Positions 1 through 13,300 of a DNA stretch of 64,000 nucleotides are shown piece after piece (position 1 is the first letter of the stretch; every line of letters starts with the position of its first letter). Below the pieces are notes generated by a model. That model searched no databases. It had not been told where the DNA came from and worked only from the letters and a program-made list of their open reading frames with translations. The position numbers and the translations under genes were made by a program. The stretch lies in the NCBI GenBank assembly GCA_035582835.1, contig JAYKAV010003129.1, positions 157,451 to 221,450 on the forward strand, given 5' to 3'. The DNA comes from Phoebastria nigripes (taxonomy: Eukaryota; Chordata; Aves; Procellariiformes; Diomedeidae).

Positions 1-950
1 TTAAATCCCAAAGGAAGCTATCATTTCATCTGACTGGTCATGTAGATGTTAAAGCCCATATGCATTGACTGTACCAGACTCTTAAAAAAGTAATGAAGAC
101 ATCTAAGTTAACATGTTCTCACATCACACCTTTAAATCCTCCTTGTAAGGGTTATGGAGCACTTGACAAGTACTTCTTCAGCTGGTCTACTGGAACTGCA
201 AGTGAAGATGCACAATACTTTGTCTTTTCTCTTTCTGAGGTACAATGAGCAGCCTCTGTAACAGTACCAGATTCTGCTGGTTTGAAAATTAGAAATCAGA
301 TCCAGAAGTAAGAGACAGAACCTTGGCTCAGGAGCCCAGCAGTTGCTTCAGAATTAATGAATTGATTAAGGTAAAAATCAAGGGTTTGATTAACTGTTCA
401 ACTCTCAGGTTTGAATTTGAAAAGTCTGTAAGTATACAAACTAATGATTTTCTGCCTTAGCCTTGAAAATTGTACTTTTTACATTAGCATGTTATGTTAA
501 CTATTTTTTTTAAATTATGGCCATGTTTTCAGAAGAATCTTGCTGAAGTATCTGCAACTTAAGTGCAGTCAGCAAAAAAAATCTGCACATGGTAACTTCC
601 TCACACAAAGATTTCACTCTGAAGCTTCCCCTCCAGGTTTTTGGTTAATGTTTAAGTAAAAGGCTTTATTTTATCATACGTTTGTCATTCTGAGTAACAT
701 ATTTTTGCCCAGAACTGATGTGTGCTAGACACAAAGCTGGACTTTCCTGTTACCGTTGCAGGACCAGTTGTGAAATCGCTGCTGGGTGCATACTGCGGTC
801 GCGATTTGGTGAGCTATTTAAGCAGCTTCATGGCTTAATTTCAGCGGATGTTTTGTGCGGTGCTTATTTAACCTGAGGCATGTGCTTAACGTCCCGCTGA
901 GCGGAGCGGGCCTGGGGTGTCCGGTTGAGCGACCCGAAGCCCACATCCAG
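1..950. other. AT-rich sequence upstream of the KCTD16 promoter, no gene seen
   Basis: This stretch is AT-rich with frequent stops in all frames. I see no coding exon, RNA gene or recognisable repeat in it. In human, YIPF5 lies upstream of KCTD16 on the opposite strand, so this could be intron or flank of that gene, but no YIPF5-like reading was seen on the minus strand. Confidence 0.6.
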
Positions 951-967
951 CAGGGCAGCAGGCTGCA

Positions 968-975
968 ATGCAAAT
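968..975 (+). promoter_or_regulatory. Perfect POU octamer motif at the promoter edge
   Basis: The sequence ATGCAAAT is an exact match to the octamer bound by POU-domain factors (Oct and Brn families). It sits at the upstream shoulder of the CpG island. Neural POU factors would fit a brain-expressed gene, but an 8-base match alone occurs often by chance, and function here is inference. Confidence 0.3.
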
Positions 976-989
976 CCCCCTCTCCCCGG

Positions 990-2000
990 TGCTGTTCAGC
1001 TCTCCCTTTTCCCGCAGCGCTTGATCCGGTAAGAGCAGCTGGGACGATCCTGCGCGATCGCCGCTGCGGACGCGAGGTGGCGGTGCCGGCGCGCCCACGG
1101 CCGCGGGCAGCGCGGGGCGGGCGCGGAGCCACGGCCACTGCTCCCCACTCCCCACCCCCGTTAAAGACCCGACAAATAAAGTAGGTGCGGGACCGCTCCT
1201 GCCACGCCGAGCCTCCTTCGGGGTCCCGCCTCCCTCCTCCTGCGCCCCGCGGTGGTGGCGGATCACCTCGCTGCCGGCTCCCGCCCTTTCTGGGTCGCTG
1301 CTGGGGAGATGAGGAGTGCGAGCAGCGTGATAAAATCACGGTCCTGCCTGAAAGCCACGGGCGTGCGTGCCGGGAGCCCCCACCCTCCGGCCGCTCCCAC
1401 CCTGCCCGCCTGCGTCGCCGGCTGAAACCACCGCCGTGTCTGCACGGAGCCGGGAAAGGCACGTTTCGGCGGCGGGCGGGCAGGGGACGGGCGCTGCCGG
1501 CTGGAGGGGGACGGAGAGGAACGGAGCGGGGAGCAACTTTCCCCGAACTCGAGCGGAGCGGGCTGCAGTGCCTCCCGCCCCCGCGGCAGCGGCCCCGGCG
1601 CGGCGGCGCCCGGCGCTGTCCCCGGCCCCGGCGCTGTCCCCGGCCCCGGCGCTGTCCCTGGTGCTGGCGCTGGCCCCGGTGCTGGTGCTGGCGCTGGCCC
1701 GGTCCCGGCCCGGGGCGCGGGCGCCCATCCCAGCCCGACTCCTTTAAGATGATGCAATCGGCATCGCCCTCCGCGCTCCCGTCCCCGCGCCGCTGAGCAG
1801 AGCCGCGCAGCGCGGCGCAGGGGTGCGGGAGCGGCCCCACGGCCCGGCGCAGCGGGGCGGAGCGGAACGGGGCGGCCCCGCAGCGCCCCGGCCCCGGCGG
1901 CGGCCCCAGAGGGGACATGGGCGCGCCGCCGGCCGCGCTGCCCGGGTGGCTGCCACCGCGGGAGCCGCCGGAGCCCGCCAGCCCTTAGCGCAGGCTGCGG
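990..2000 (+). promoter_or_regulatory. KCTD16: CpG island, probable KCTD16 promoter
   Basis: Base composition changes abruptly to very GC-rich with dense CpG dinucleotides over about 1 kb, between AT-rich flanks. It ends about 0.9 kb before the KCTD16 start codon. CpG islands of this kind normally mark vertebrate promoters with dispersed start sites, and no clear TATA box was seen. Long open frames run through it on both strands, including one of 366 codons on the minus strand, but they are Arg/Pro/Ala-rich and are what GC-rich DNA produces by chance. The island could also serve a divergent minus-strand transcript, which cannot be decided from sequence alone. Confidence 0.8.
1612..1720 (+). 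repeat. GC-rich minisatellite-like tandem repeat in the CpG island
   Basis: An 18-base unit reading GCGCTGTCCCCGGCCCCG is repeated about two and a half times and then decays into GCGCTGG/TGCTGGTGCTG variants. It gives Pro/Ala/Gly-rich pseudo-translations on both strands. It is probably a replication-slippage repeat inside the promoter region and may vary in length between individuals. Confidence 0.75.
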
Positions 2001-2359
2001 GGTTTCTGCAAGTCATCTGAGCCAGCCGAAACGCGCACCCCGTGCTCCCCCTGCCCCGCTTTCACGGAGCCCGATCGGATTTATTCGGGGGTTTTTTGTC
2101 GTGGTTTTTTTTTTTTCCTTCTCTCCCATCGTGCTGTATGTATTGGTTTCTCTCATCACCTGCCACGGTTAACTTTCCTGTGACTCGGTTTAACTCTTGA
2201 GATCTACATGGATGTTGCTAAGAGCACTTTTCTTGCCTTTGCTGTCCCTTGCTGGGATCGGATTTCATTCTAACTGGACGCTGTGTGCCTGTATGTATGT
2301 TCTGAGTGTCTTGAAATTTTGCTTTCCTTTACAAGAGCTATGCATTAATTGTAACCAAG
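2000..2359 (+). other. KCTD16: Candidate KCTD16 5' untranslated exon ending at a strong splice donor
   Basis: The right edge is supported by CAAG/GTAAGA, with the intron starting at 2360, a near-consensus donor located downstream of the CpG island. The left edge is not defined and could lie anywhere in the island. A weaker alternative donor (CCG/GTAAGAG, intron starting at 1029) lies inside the island. The segment carries a 12-base T run at 2105-2116 and a 91-codon open frame that resembles no family I recognise; I treat it as leader sequence, not protein. Confidence 0.4.
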
Positions 2360-2631
2360 GTAAGACTCGCTGTTCTTGTTCCCTCATGTGCATGTGTAAA
2401 TTAGATATTTCTTTAAAGATGAAGTATGTATTTTCTTTTAAATGGTGGAGTCATATGCAGTCCTTCCATTGATTAGTACTTGTGAAAAAGAAGCATAGAA
2501 CTTGCAAAAAAATAGACCTGTTTAGCAGGAGCTCTAGCTTGGCTTTCTAAACTGATCTGCTTTTCTCTGTTGCAGCTTCTGTGATGCTTCAAAGAATAAT
2601 TTGTGTCTTATTTTGTTTTCCCTTTTGACAG
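2360..2631 (+). other. KCTD16: Candidate intron in the KCTD16 5' leader
   Basis: It begins with GTAAGA. Two good acceptors follow. A pyrimidine tract ends in TTGCAG at 2575, giving an exon start at 2576. A second, TTTTCCCTTTTGACAG, ends at 2631, giving an exon start at 2632. A third, weaker acceptor (TTTTAAAG, ending at 2924) would leave only four bases before the start codon. Which is used cannot be decided without transcript data. Confidence 0.35.
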
Positions 2632-2671
2632 ACCTGTGAATGACCATAGGCTTGGCTTGACCTTGATTTTG

Positions 2672-2752
2672 ATGGCTTTGTTGGAAGATCCTAATGATGT
2701 GATTGCATTTCATGAAGTGATTGCTCTCCAGCCTCAATGGCTTAGGGTATAA
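2672..2752 (+). other. 26-codon upstream open reading frame in the candidate leader
   Basis: If the exon starts at 2576 or 2632, the leader contains an ATG at 2672 with a 26-codon frame ending in TAA at 2750-2752, and a shorter 6-codon frame at 2640-2660. Both end well before the KCTD16 start codon. Upstream frames like these usually reduce translation of the main frame. If the acceptor ending at 2924 is used instead, they are intronic and have no role. Confidence 0.3.
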
Positions 2753-2922
2753 GCCACACTGTCACTCATGGACAATTCAGATTTTTTTTAAACAAACCTT
2801 TTGGCTATTTTTCTTTTCTCACTTCCCCTTTCCCCCTGTTTCTCCTTAATGTTGGGAGCCTTATTCTACACTTTGATGTGATTGATAGTCCTGCTGCTTC
2901 GTGCTGCTGATTTCTGTTTTAA

Positions 2923-3792
<870 letters not shown>

Positions 3793-6700
3793 CTACCTGT
3801 TTTAAGCCGCTCTCTTCCACTGACTATACGATTCTCAAAGCACAGAGTGCAAATTTCCTTGCGTCTGCTGTGGGCTAAGACTTTATTTAGATCTGGGGGG
3901 GATACGCTTCAGTTTAAGCTTTCAAAATGTAAAGCAAGGCTGAACTCAATGGCTTGGTCTTGGCTAGGTGGCAGCACAGACTGCCAAAAGCACCGCGTCC
4001 CTGTGGCTGAAGGATGCTGCTGTCTCTGGCTGTGTAAATCAGCCATCTGACTGCCTTGCACGCTTCCCGAGTACGTGCGGGATGCAATATAAGCCTTGCA
4101 AACACACTGCAGATTTAATTACAGAAAATCTTCAAATGGGATTCAATTTACAAAGGTAATAGCTGCTTGATAATAGTCAAGCACAGTCAGCCAAGCCATC
4201 TGTCAACAAACCTGACACACACACAGGGAAGGGAAAACAAAATCCCGTCCCCCCTGGCTGCTTTTCAACAGGAGGCCTTCTCGGAGCCAGCTGATGTGCT
4301 CTGAAATGAGGGCTCAGAGCAGAGAGAGGCAAGTTGCTGCGCCTTGTTATGCAATATGCCTATGAAAAACAAACTATCCTCATAATGAGAAGTATCTGCC
4401 CTGCTTACTGCAATCACATCAGATCACATACTGTTGTGGTAATTTTATCTGATAGCTCTAGCAGGCTCATTAACTTTCTAAGTTGATATTCAGGTAGAGG
4501 CACCGTTACCAATGGTAACACGAGGGTAATTTTGATTCTATAATTCTGTATCAGAAAATCATTCCATAACTGCTGTGCTTAAATATTCGAGAGGTTCATG
4601 AGGCTGTTTTCCTCCATTTTCATTTCAGGAGGGTGAAGGATGCAACATTTCCCCGGTCCATTTGTAGAAATGGGCTTTAGCCAGCTGCTGCTTTGGACAG
4701 TGGGGTTTAGAGAAGGGTAATGCTTTGCCAGCAGACCTGCTGCGCTGTGTGCGGTGCTTACAGTTAGCAGGCTCAGTAACGTGGAGAGCTGACAAAAGTT
4801 TTAGATGAAAGATGTATCAGGAAGTGAATAGTTTGCGTGTAATACTGGATTCAGCGCCATCTACTCTCGTGTCTGGGCTCAACAGGCAGCCCTAATCTGC
4901 TTATGTAATGATGCTTAAGTTAGCATCCTGAAAAGCCATCTGTATTTTTGACATGCATAGATTTACTTAAAATTAGTTTTCTAGCTGGATTTCTTAGCAA
5001 AATGGTTCTAAGGACATGGATCCACTTATATTCCAATGGGGATGGATGATTTCTATTATTAGGCTTCTTCTGCTTGAAATCATAGTGTCTTGTACAAGTT
5101 ATAGGAGGAGAATTAATGTAGTTAAAGAAATGGATTAGAATAAATTGTGTTTGCATTTATATCTAAAATCAGAAAAAAATATAAGTTCCTTATAGGCACA
5201 AAGGTTTGCTAATTGAAGAGAGGATGAAGGTAGGTTTTGCATGAATTAGCAAACACAGACTCCTGGTTTTCATATTACTCAAATTTTTACCTTCAAGGAT
5301 TGCTCATTGCTTCCACATCACTACAGCTAGGGTTAGGTACCGAGATGAGAGGTACCTTAGAAATTTTGGAGAGTGAACATAGGTATCACAAAATCTTCTC
5401 TCACCATTGCAGGGAAAGCCCAATCCAATTAAAGTTCCTGGAAAGACTCTTATCCAGTTCAACAGGCTTTGCATTTGGCTCATATCAGTTTTGTGGATTT
5501 TTGACACTGATGCAGTTTCAGAGATGTTTTTTTCGAAGGATCCTTCCCTAGGTAAAAGCTAAAGCAACGACCGCGATGCCAAATCACTCTCTTTTATCTC
5601 GATCCAAATCGTTCTGTTACGCTTTGTGCCACTTGCTGCTTGCTGCGATAGAGCTGCTGGTGGGCTGCAGAGGTTCTCTGGCCGCGTGCTTGTGGTCTGG
5701 CTGCAGTCAGCTGACCTGAGAGCGGGCACGATATCTACAGAATTCACCTGGAGCCAAAGAAACCCCTTTCCAAATTTCCCGAAGTCATTTCATTTGAAAC
5801 TTTGAGGACCAATAAAATTGACATCTGGCTTTCTAGTGGAACACTACAACTTCTCTGCAGCTGCTTAGCCATAATTATTTAATTAGAAGCTGCCAACTGT
5901 GTCTATCTAAGCATTAATTCATCAAGCTGTTGTGATCAGGTTAATGGGCCTAAACGTGGGAGGTGTCTAATACAACTGGTTAGGCAGATGCAGAGGTGGT
6001 CTTTGCAGAGCCACTTAGTAGCTTCTGTGAAATGCACAGTTGGAGGGACTCTTCAGAGCTGGGAAAGGATGATTCTTTCCAAAGGAGGAAGAATAGAGGG
6101 AGGAATATTTTTTTGATATACCAAATACCTTGTATGCTCCAAATACTACTCAGAAGGTAAATGCCTGTGGTTGGTGAAGATAAAGAACATTCTTCATGTG
6201 CAAATCCTTTTGAAAGTAGATCAGATGGACCGAAGGGGGTGTAAACTGTGCAGCTACTCACATGGGTACAGTGTGCTGTTAACAGAATTGCACAATTAAT
6301 ATTGTATGACATTTTCTCCCCTTGTTCAAATTTAGGTGCTATTAAGGCTAATGGGAGATTCATGTTCTCTGTGGAGGAGATTTTCCCGAAATGCAAGGCA
6401 CGCAGAAAGCGTCCAGTACAGAAAACCTGCAGCTGTTTTGCTGAGTGGGTGGCAAGATGGGCTGCAAAGCCAGCACTCAGGATGACAGTGCAATCCTCGG
6501 AGTGCAGCTGGGCTCCACTCCAGTTTCAAATAGGCCAATGCAAAGGAGGGTTTGGAGACAGGCTGTGTTGATACATTAGAGCCATAATTAAACATTTCTT
6601 TGAAACACAGTTCCTGTGTGGTGGGTAGGCAGGAGTCACAGCCTGGCTCCTGCTCACAGGTGGAGTATGAGTTGAGGAAAGGAAGTGAGGTTCTGCTCNT

Positions 6701-7283
6701 GCATTTTCTTTGCCTCCAGTTTCTCTTATGTCAAAGATGTTTACTTAAATTTTATACTGGCTAAGGTTGGATTTCTAACTTGAACCATTTTGTGGTTCCC
6801 CTCCCTCCTGTTGTTTTGATGATCTTGAAGTAAAACCTCATCTCCAAACACTCTCATTTTTGAAGAGGGTGATAACCTGTGCTTGGATCTTAATTTTTAA
6901 ATGTTTTCAACCTTTACGATGGGATGAATCAAAAATGTGCACTTGAACATCTGGTAAATGTTGTGGCGGGGGTGAGGGGTGTTAAAGCATATGGGCTGGC
7001 TCAGCCTTTTGTAGCCTGGCCCCATTCCTGACTTCACAGCAGCAGCAGCATGCTCTTTTTTACCACCTCCCATAATCTACAAACCAGCCCTTTCTGCCTG
7101 GTTCCAGTCTTGCAGCATTGCCAGGACTGTGGTGACAGTCCTGCACATGGATGTTGTGATTGCCAGAAGAGCAAAATAACAGGTTGGAAACAGAGAAGGC
7201 TTTAGCTTCAGACAGCAGGTCAGCAACACGGCAGGCTGTGTGCATGTGTCTGCAAAGCAGCTAGGAACCGAGTGACATGGCAG
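3793..7283 (+). other. KCTD16: KCTD16 intron, proximal part, no gene seen
   Basis: This is AT-rich non-coding sequence with short open frames that resemble no known family and have no consistent splice signals around them. A candidate polyadenylation hexamer, AATAAA, lies at 5811-5816. No RNA gene was recognised. Confidence 0.7.
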
Positions 7284-7341
7284 TGGGATGGGATGGGATG
7301 GGATGGGATGGGATGGGATGGGATGGGATGGGATGGGATGG
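7284..7341 (+). repeat. GGGAT pentanucleotide microsatellite
   Basis: About eleven nearly perfect copies of GGGAT (equivalently ATGGG) run without interruption. Pentanucleotide arrays of this kind are common in bird genomes and mutate by slippage. The Trp-Asp-Gly-Met pseudo-translation is an artefact of the repeat. Confidence 0.95.
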
Positions 7342-10300
7342 GGAGAAACTGCATGGCAGCCCCTGTCTGCATATTGCTATTGCCCCCAAAACCCTGATGT
7401 CACGTTCCTTCTCTCTCTGTTTTTCAGTGGCTGAGACTGCAATAGGCTCTCAGAACAGTTCACAGTACAGAGGGGAGATCTTGACTCTAATATATCACAT
7501 CAAACCCCTTGCTTTTACTCTCGTGGCTCCCTGCACAGCTGTGGGTAGCACCGATAAGGAGTGCGGTTGGCACCACAATGAGCAGGTTGCCCTCTGCTCA
7601 GCTGGAGCAATAAAGCCAGGGGAGAGGTGAGCTACTGGGCAAAAAGGAACAAATATAGAAGTACAGATGGAGGAAAAGGAGACAAAATTCACACACAATC
7701 TGGAGAGAAAGAACTAGGGAAAAGATGCAGGTACTGACAACTACGCCAAGACACGGTGAGGGAGAATTTGTTAGATACGTCAAGCCTTCAGTTTTACCCA
7801 AACGTTTTCCTGCAACAAGCAGGTGGAGAGGGGTTGACAAATGCTCCTTCAAGTTCACTAGCAGAAAAGAATACAGAGATTTAGACAGACAACTGTCCCT
7901 GCCTTTCCTAAGGTCGTATTTCAAAGTCTGAGCAAGCATGAGAAAATCAGGACAATCAGTCTGATTTGCTTAAGCCTTGCCTTGTGCTGGCCACTTCACA
8001 TCTGCACACGTGGAGCAGCTCAAACACCTGCAGATGTTCAAAGGAAACTGTGGGACATTCCTGGCACTGTAGCTCTGAAAGCCAAAAATTAATTAACAAG
8101 GCTCTTGCTCCTNAAGGACATGTGCTGCCTCTGCTCGCTCTAGGGACAGTTGTAAATTTTGGCCTTCTCACCTTACTCTTTCAAGAAGATGCTGGCTGGG
8201 CGTGCTTTTCGCTTGCTGGTAGGAGGCTGATGTGCAGAGATGTTTGTTGAGTAGGTTTCACATTATCCTGGGATAAACAGATGAATCCTCTATGGTGGGG
8301 CTGTGCAGGAGGGAAGAGAAATGCCAAGTGATACCCTCTGCGAATGCCATTCATTGGACATGTATCTCTGCAATAATCCTGGTGTCATTTATACAAGATN
8401 ATCCACTTGGGATTAATGCAGCCAGCTGCGGCCCGTCACTTCGTATGCATGAACAGACCTAAAAGATCCCATACTGATGTACATACCACTGACTCATAAA
8501 TGAATTGTGTGGTAGAAATTTGACTAACAAAACTGAATGCTCTTGCACAGTGACACCTACAGCTGTGCTGTCAAACGGGTTAGATGTGGAAGAGGAATAT
8601 CACCTATTTTTGTCTCTCTTTAAACTGATAGTGTTCTATGTTCTAGTAGTTGGTTCTGTCTGGTTTTAAATCAGTGAAGATCAAAATAACCCAAAAGAGA
8701 ACAAAATAAAGTCTAATCCAATGAATAATGCAAGCTTCCTTTCCTGTTGACAGGAGATGTTTCTGTTTCCAGGTAATTATTGTCATCATCAGTGAATCTA
8801 GTCCATCTTGCCAAACAAAATTCTCTCGCACAAGGATGCTCGTCTGCAGGTGGTGGGGCTGTAATCAGCCGAGTCTGCTAGCATATTCATGTCAGAAGGA
8901 CCTTGCTCCTGGATTTTTGGTCAGACTTGAGTGATGGTTGATTTTTTTCTAGTTTGTCATGGCAGACTGAAAAGCCTGGAGAGTTTGTTGGTTTGATAAG
9001 AGTTATTCCACAGATGAAAAATGCTATTATTTATTAGAAACCATTAGAGTCAAATCTGATTGTTAGATCAGTCTAAAAGTCTCCAGCTTAATGGATAACC
9101 AAAGCAAAAATTGGTAAAAAAGTTGGTTGGATATAGGACTCGGAGTTCATTTTAACAATGTATGGATAGTGATGTTCAGGAACTGGTAAGGATGGCTTTT
9201 GGGTGCTGGCCTTTGTCTCTACCCAGCATTCACGGCATGGCTGGTTATTTCATAGCCCTTTGGATATGATCTTCATTGGCCTGAATGTTTGAGATAGATG
9301 TTTAGCATGATTGTACAGATCTGTTACCTTGCTGCTCCAAAATACCACTTGGCGATGCAAATCCTCCCTCTGTCACAACACCTGCGCAGAGCTAGACAGA
9401 TTTCCTGCCAAGGAAAATCCTTACCCCTCTGTCCCGTGTCTGTGGAGGTCTCTGTGGTGGAAGGGGTTTGTGAGTTCAGGAGATAAAATCAGCACTGCCC
9501 AAAGAGGTTGTTGAGTGGGTTTTGATCTAGTGTTTTCATCTTCCCCCTCTTTCCAAGCTGTCAGGAGGGCTGCGTGCGCTTTGTGCAGTGCAGATATTGG
9601 GGAGGCAATGGAAATATTCGTGCAGTGTTCAGTGAAGTGAGGGCCTGGCCGTGGGCACAGGCTGCTTCGCGTCCTCGCTGCGCCCGGCCACCACCTCTGC
9701 TGCTGCAGGATCAACAGATACAAACTGGAGGCAGAACCTCACCTGTGAATCTTGCATTGCTGCTGCTGCTCTGTAATGACTAAAGGATTAACCGAGGAGG
9801 GCTGGCATTTGGGGGGGTGGGGGGGGGAAATCAATGTATTTTAAACTGCAGACTTGAGCTGGATGTTTTCCAGGAACAGCGTGCATGAGGTCCCAGAGCA
9901 CCATTTCAGTAAACTGACTGATCAGAGGAGGGGTTTGCTGTAATAAAAGTAGATGTGTGCCGGTGAGGTATTCCCTTGCTGGTGTCCCGCAGAGGTGTGG
10001 AAGCAGGGAATGCCCAGTCTGCTGCCCTGGGACGGCAGAATCACGGGTGGAAGTGGCCAAGCATTCTTGTGTTGCTTTCTGCAGAGCGGCGTGGAATGGC
10101 TCCCATCAGCCGGTTTTCTGCAGCTTTATTCAGCCTGGTGAGGTCTGGCCTTTTTTAAAATTTGCTGAAATGTAGTTGTGGTTCTTATGGAAACAAAATC
10201 TGAAAGAGCAAAGGAGTGTAAATAAGAAAACATAACACAGATATTTGTGATTCAATGAATATCTACAACATATTGTATACACAGACAAACACTTCATTGC

Positions 10301-13300
10301 AGCAGGTTGGTTTTTTTTTTTTCCAGCCATCCTGGATTTGTTTAAATTTGTAACCGCAACATTTTCTCAGTTTCGTTGCCTTTTTTTCGGCTTTTCAAGT
10401 TCAAGGCTAACATACAGTAAATATGAAGAGAAGAAGCAAAATCTAAATTACATCCTTGCAAAGAGCAAGAGTAACCTTTTAAGAAACTTGCTCAAAACTG
10501 TATTTTTTGTAAAGGAAGAAAATAGACTGAAGTGAGTTAGACTTGGTGGAATGGCTTAAATTGTCACTAAGGTGTAATGGTGAATGAGTTGGCCAGTCCA
10601 AGGAAACCTGCTTGAGTGATTTCACCCTGCTACTTTCAGAAGATATGCTCAAGTTAATACTGGAATACAATAAAACATTGCTGCCATTATTGTGCCTCCT
10701 AATGTTAACCCAAGTGCTTAAGGAACAGTGGAGCTTGAGCTTCAAATCTGATGATGTAAGGGAGCGTGTTATTTTGATGATTTGGGAAGTGCTGAACACC
10801 TGATGCCTCTTAAGTCCATAAAGATTCAGGTCTGAATATGAATATGCAATATAAAAGCTTAGTGCATAAGATAACGTCTCCCTTCACTGGTCCAGTGTAG
10901 GAGACTGGTGTTTATTTCTGTGCTAATGGCCCTTACCTAAGCCTTCCTAGGAACTTTGGACTTTTCTTTTGGAGTGAATGTCCCTTGGTTTTACCTCTGC
11001 TAGTAGGATCTGGGTAAATAAAATAGAGACTGAACAGCAGTATATGGGCATCAGAGTACTGTGTAGGCTGTTTTCCTTAGTTTTCCCAAATTAGTTTGTT
11101 GTATTAGTTTTCTAATAATGTTTAAGGGAAAGTGAGAAGTCTAGAATTGTGAGAATACTTTTTACATTTCAATAGCTGGGTATAAGCTTTGTTGAAATAC
11201 CCATAAATATAAACTGTTCAATTAGAGTGTGATCCTGTTGACCACTTTCTATTGACTATCAGTCATGTAAAATGCCTTTCCATCCATAAGCCAAGTGCTG
11301 GTGTGAGCACTCTACAGCTCTAATAACCGGTTGGACTTAGAAAGCTTGTTCATAAATCATTAGTGTTACAAATTTTCCAGTGCTGCTTCTGAACCTACTA
11401 ACAAAGTGATTAGTGATTTATAGGAGCTCATTGATTAGCTGCTAAGGCATCTAAAAAATTCCCCTACCCAGAATATAGTGAAGAAAACCCTGGCCATCCT
11501 GATTTGCAGTCCAACCTGAAAAGCTCCAAAACGAACTCCTTTAAGTCCGCAGTGAAAATATCTATAGCTGTGCTCCAGACACGGGGCTCTGGAGTTTGTT
11601 GGAAAAAGAGCACAACATCCTCAAACCTTTAATTTCAAAGAGGAAAACCTGAGTTTTGGTGTGTGCTTCTAGAAGAACAGAATTACTTTGGAGGGAGCAG
11701 CAGCCCGAGGGACACTCTCACCGTTGCTCTGAGCTCGGACTGTGGGTGGGAATGGAGACGCAGAGCTGCTGTTTGGGCATTAGTCTTTGGCCAGGGCCTG
11801 AAAGCCAAATTTAAAGAAAAAATTCTCTCTCTACATATTTTGGAGGAGACTTACTTCAAGACTTCAGATTGAATTTCCATCAAACTGAATCAGAGTATAT
11901 TTTTACACCGGAATTAAATCAGGCTGAAATAGAACCCAGTGGAACATGCTGATTTTGACTGAATTTTGCACTTTAAATATTCTCAAAGCCAAAAACTCAA
12001 AGCAAAGCTTGGATGAGCAAAAAGCATGCCATCAGAGCGCTTGAAAAAATGTTTATTGGGGCTCCTACAAAGGGAATTTTACTGAATTTTTCTCAGCTCA
12101 GGGTTTTCACTGGTAGTGTGGGAAAGTCCAATGTTTTGTTCCACAAAGGACCAGAAGGATTGCAGAGGCTAATCCCGAGACTGGGAAGTGAAGACGGCTT
12201 TTTGCAAATTTACTATTTGCATGCTCATATGAAAATGTGATTACTGATCATTAAACTAAATGTAACATCTGTATTGACAATGGATGCTTTCATATAAAAT
12301 TTGAACAGAGTTTTCTCTTGCAGTGTTGTTGCCTTAGTGCGGTGTCATATGGCAAATGAGCATAGGTTGGGCATCAGAGCCGAAGACTGGGACTTCTGAA
12401 AAAATTGAGATGCTTCACTGAAGATCTAAAACCTCCTTGCTTATAACATACAGAAATCAATAAGGAGGAATTTGATAAGTTGCTGATTATTTTATAAGTA
12501 TGTTGGCTTTGGTTTTCTTTGGTTTACTCTCTCAATTTTTAGGTGATCATCAAAGTCGGTGCAGGGGGCTGGTCCTCAAGGGGGTGCCTGGTTCTTTTCG
12601 TTTGGTATGATGTTGCAGCATAATTCTGGGGAACAAAAATTACCACTGTCTTCTTGCAGAATTAAAGAGGGAACTCTGTTTCTGAATTAGTGGCCCAATA
12701 GTGGTCAGCGGTAATATAATTTTAATGCGTAAATAATACTATTTATTATATTATTTATTACCTTTATTGTTAATATTGATAGTGTTATATGTTATATTTA
12801 TAGGCAGAAGAGTAAATATGAAGAGCTCAGGTTAATGACAAAAGCTCTGCTGAGCCCAGTAGAGCTGCACCAGCTACTACAGCTGAAGACCTGGCCAAGC
12901 GTTTCTGCAGCACATTATCCCTGTATTGCTTCTTACCCTGACAAAAGCGTACGCTCCCATGTGGTCTGGCTAATTAGAAAGGTTTGCTGTGGAAGATATC
13001 TCATTGTTTGACATAGAAAATATATTTAATGTACTTTATTTAAGTACAGCTGTGCTTTCTTGAGAGGTCACTATCAGAAACACGTTGTTGACAACTTCTT
13101 GAAAGTTGGGTTCTTTTTGTCTCATTAATTTGATCATGACATGCTATAACCTGAGTGCTTTTCTCTGGCTGATTTACCTTTCTGTCATTCCTGCTAGTAT
13201 TGGATAGAATGACTTTCTCTCAATCCTGCCATCACCTCTTAAACCACAAGACTTGTAGGTTAGAGAGGTTTTGTGCTCATGGCTCAAACAAATTCTTTCA

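Noticed and set aside
818..1918. A 366-codon minus-strand open frame, and several overlapping ones, in the CpG island
   Set aside because: They are Arg/Pro/Gly/Ala-rich in every frame, as expected when stop codons are rare in GC-rich DNA. No domain, splice context or family resemblance was seen.
7277..7630. A 117-codon frame with a Trp-Asp-Gly-Met repeat
   Set aside because: Its first part is only the translated GGGAT microsatellite, and the remainder has no recognisable content.
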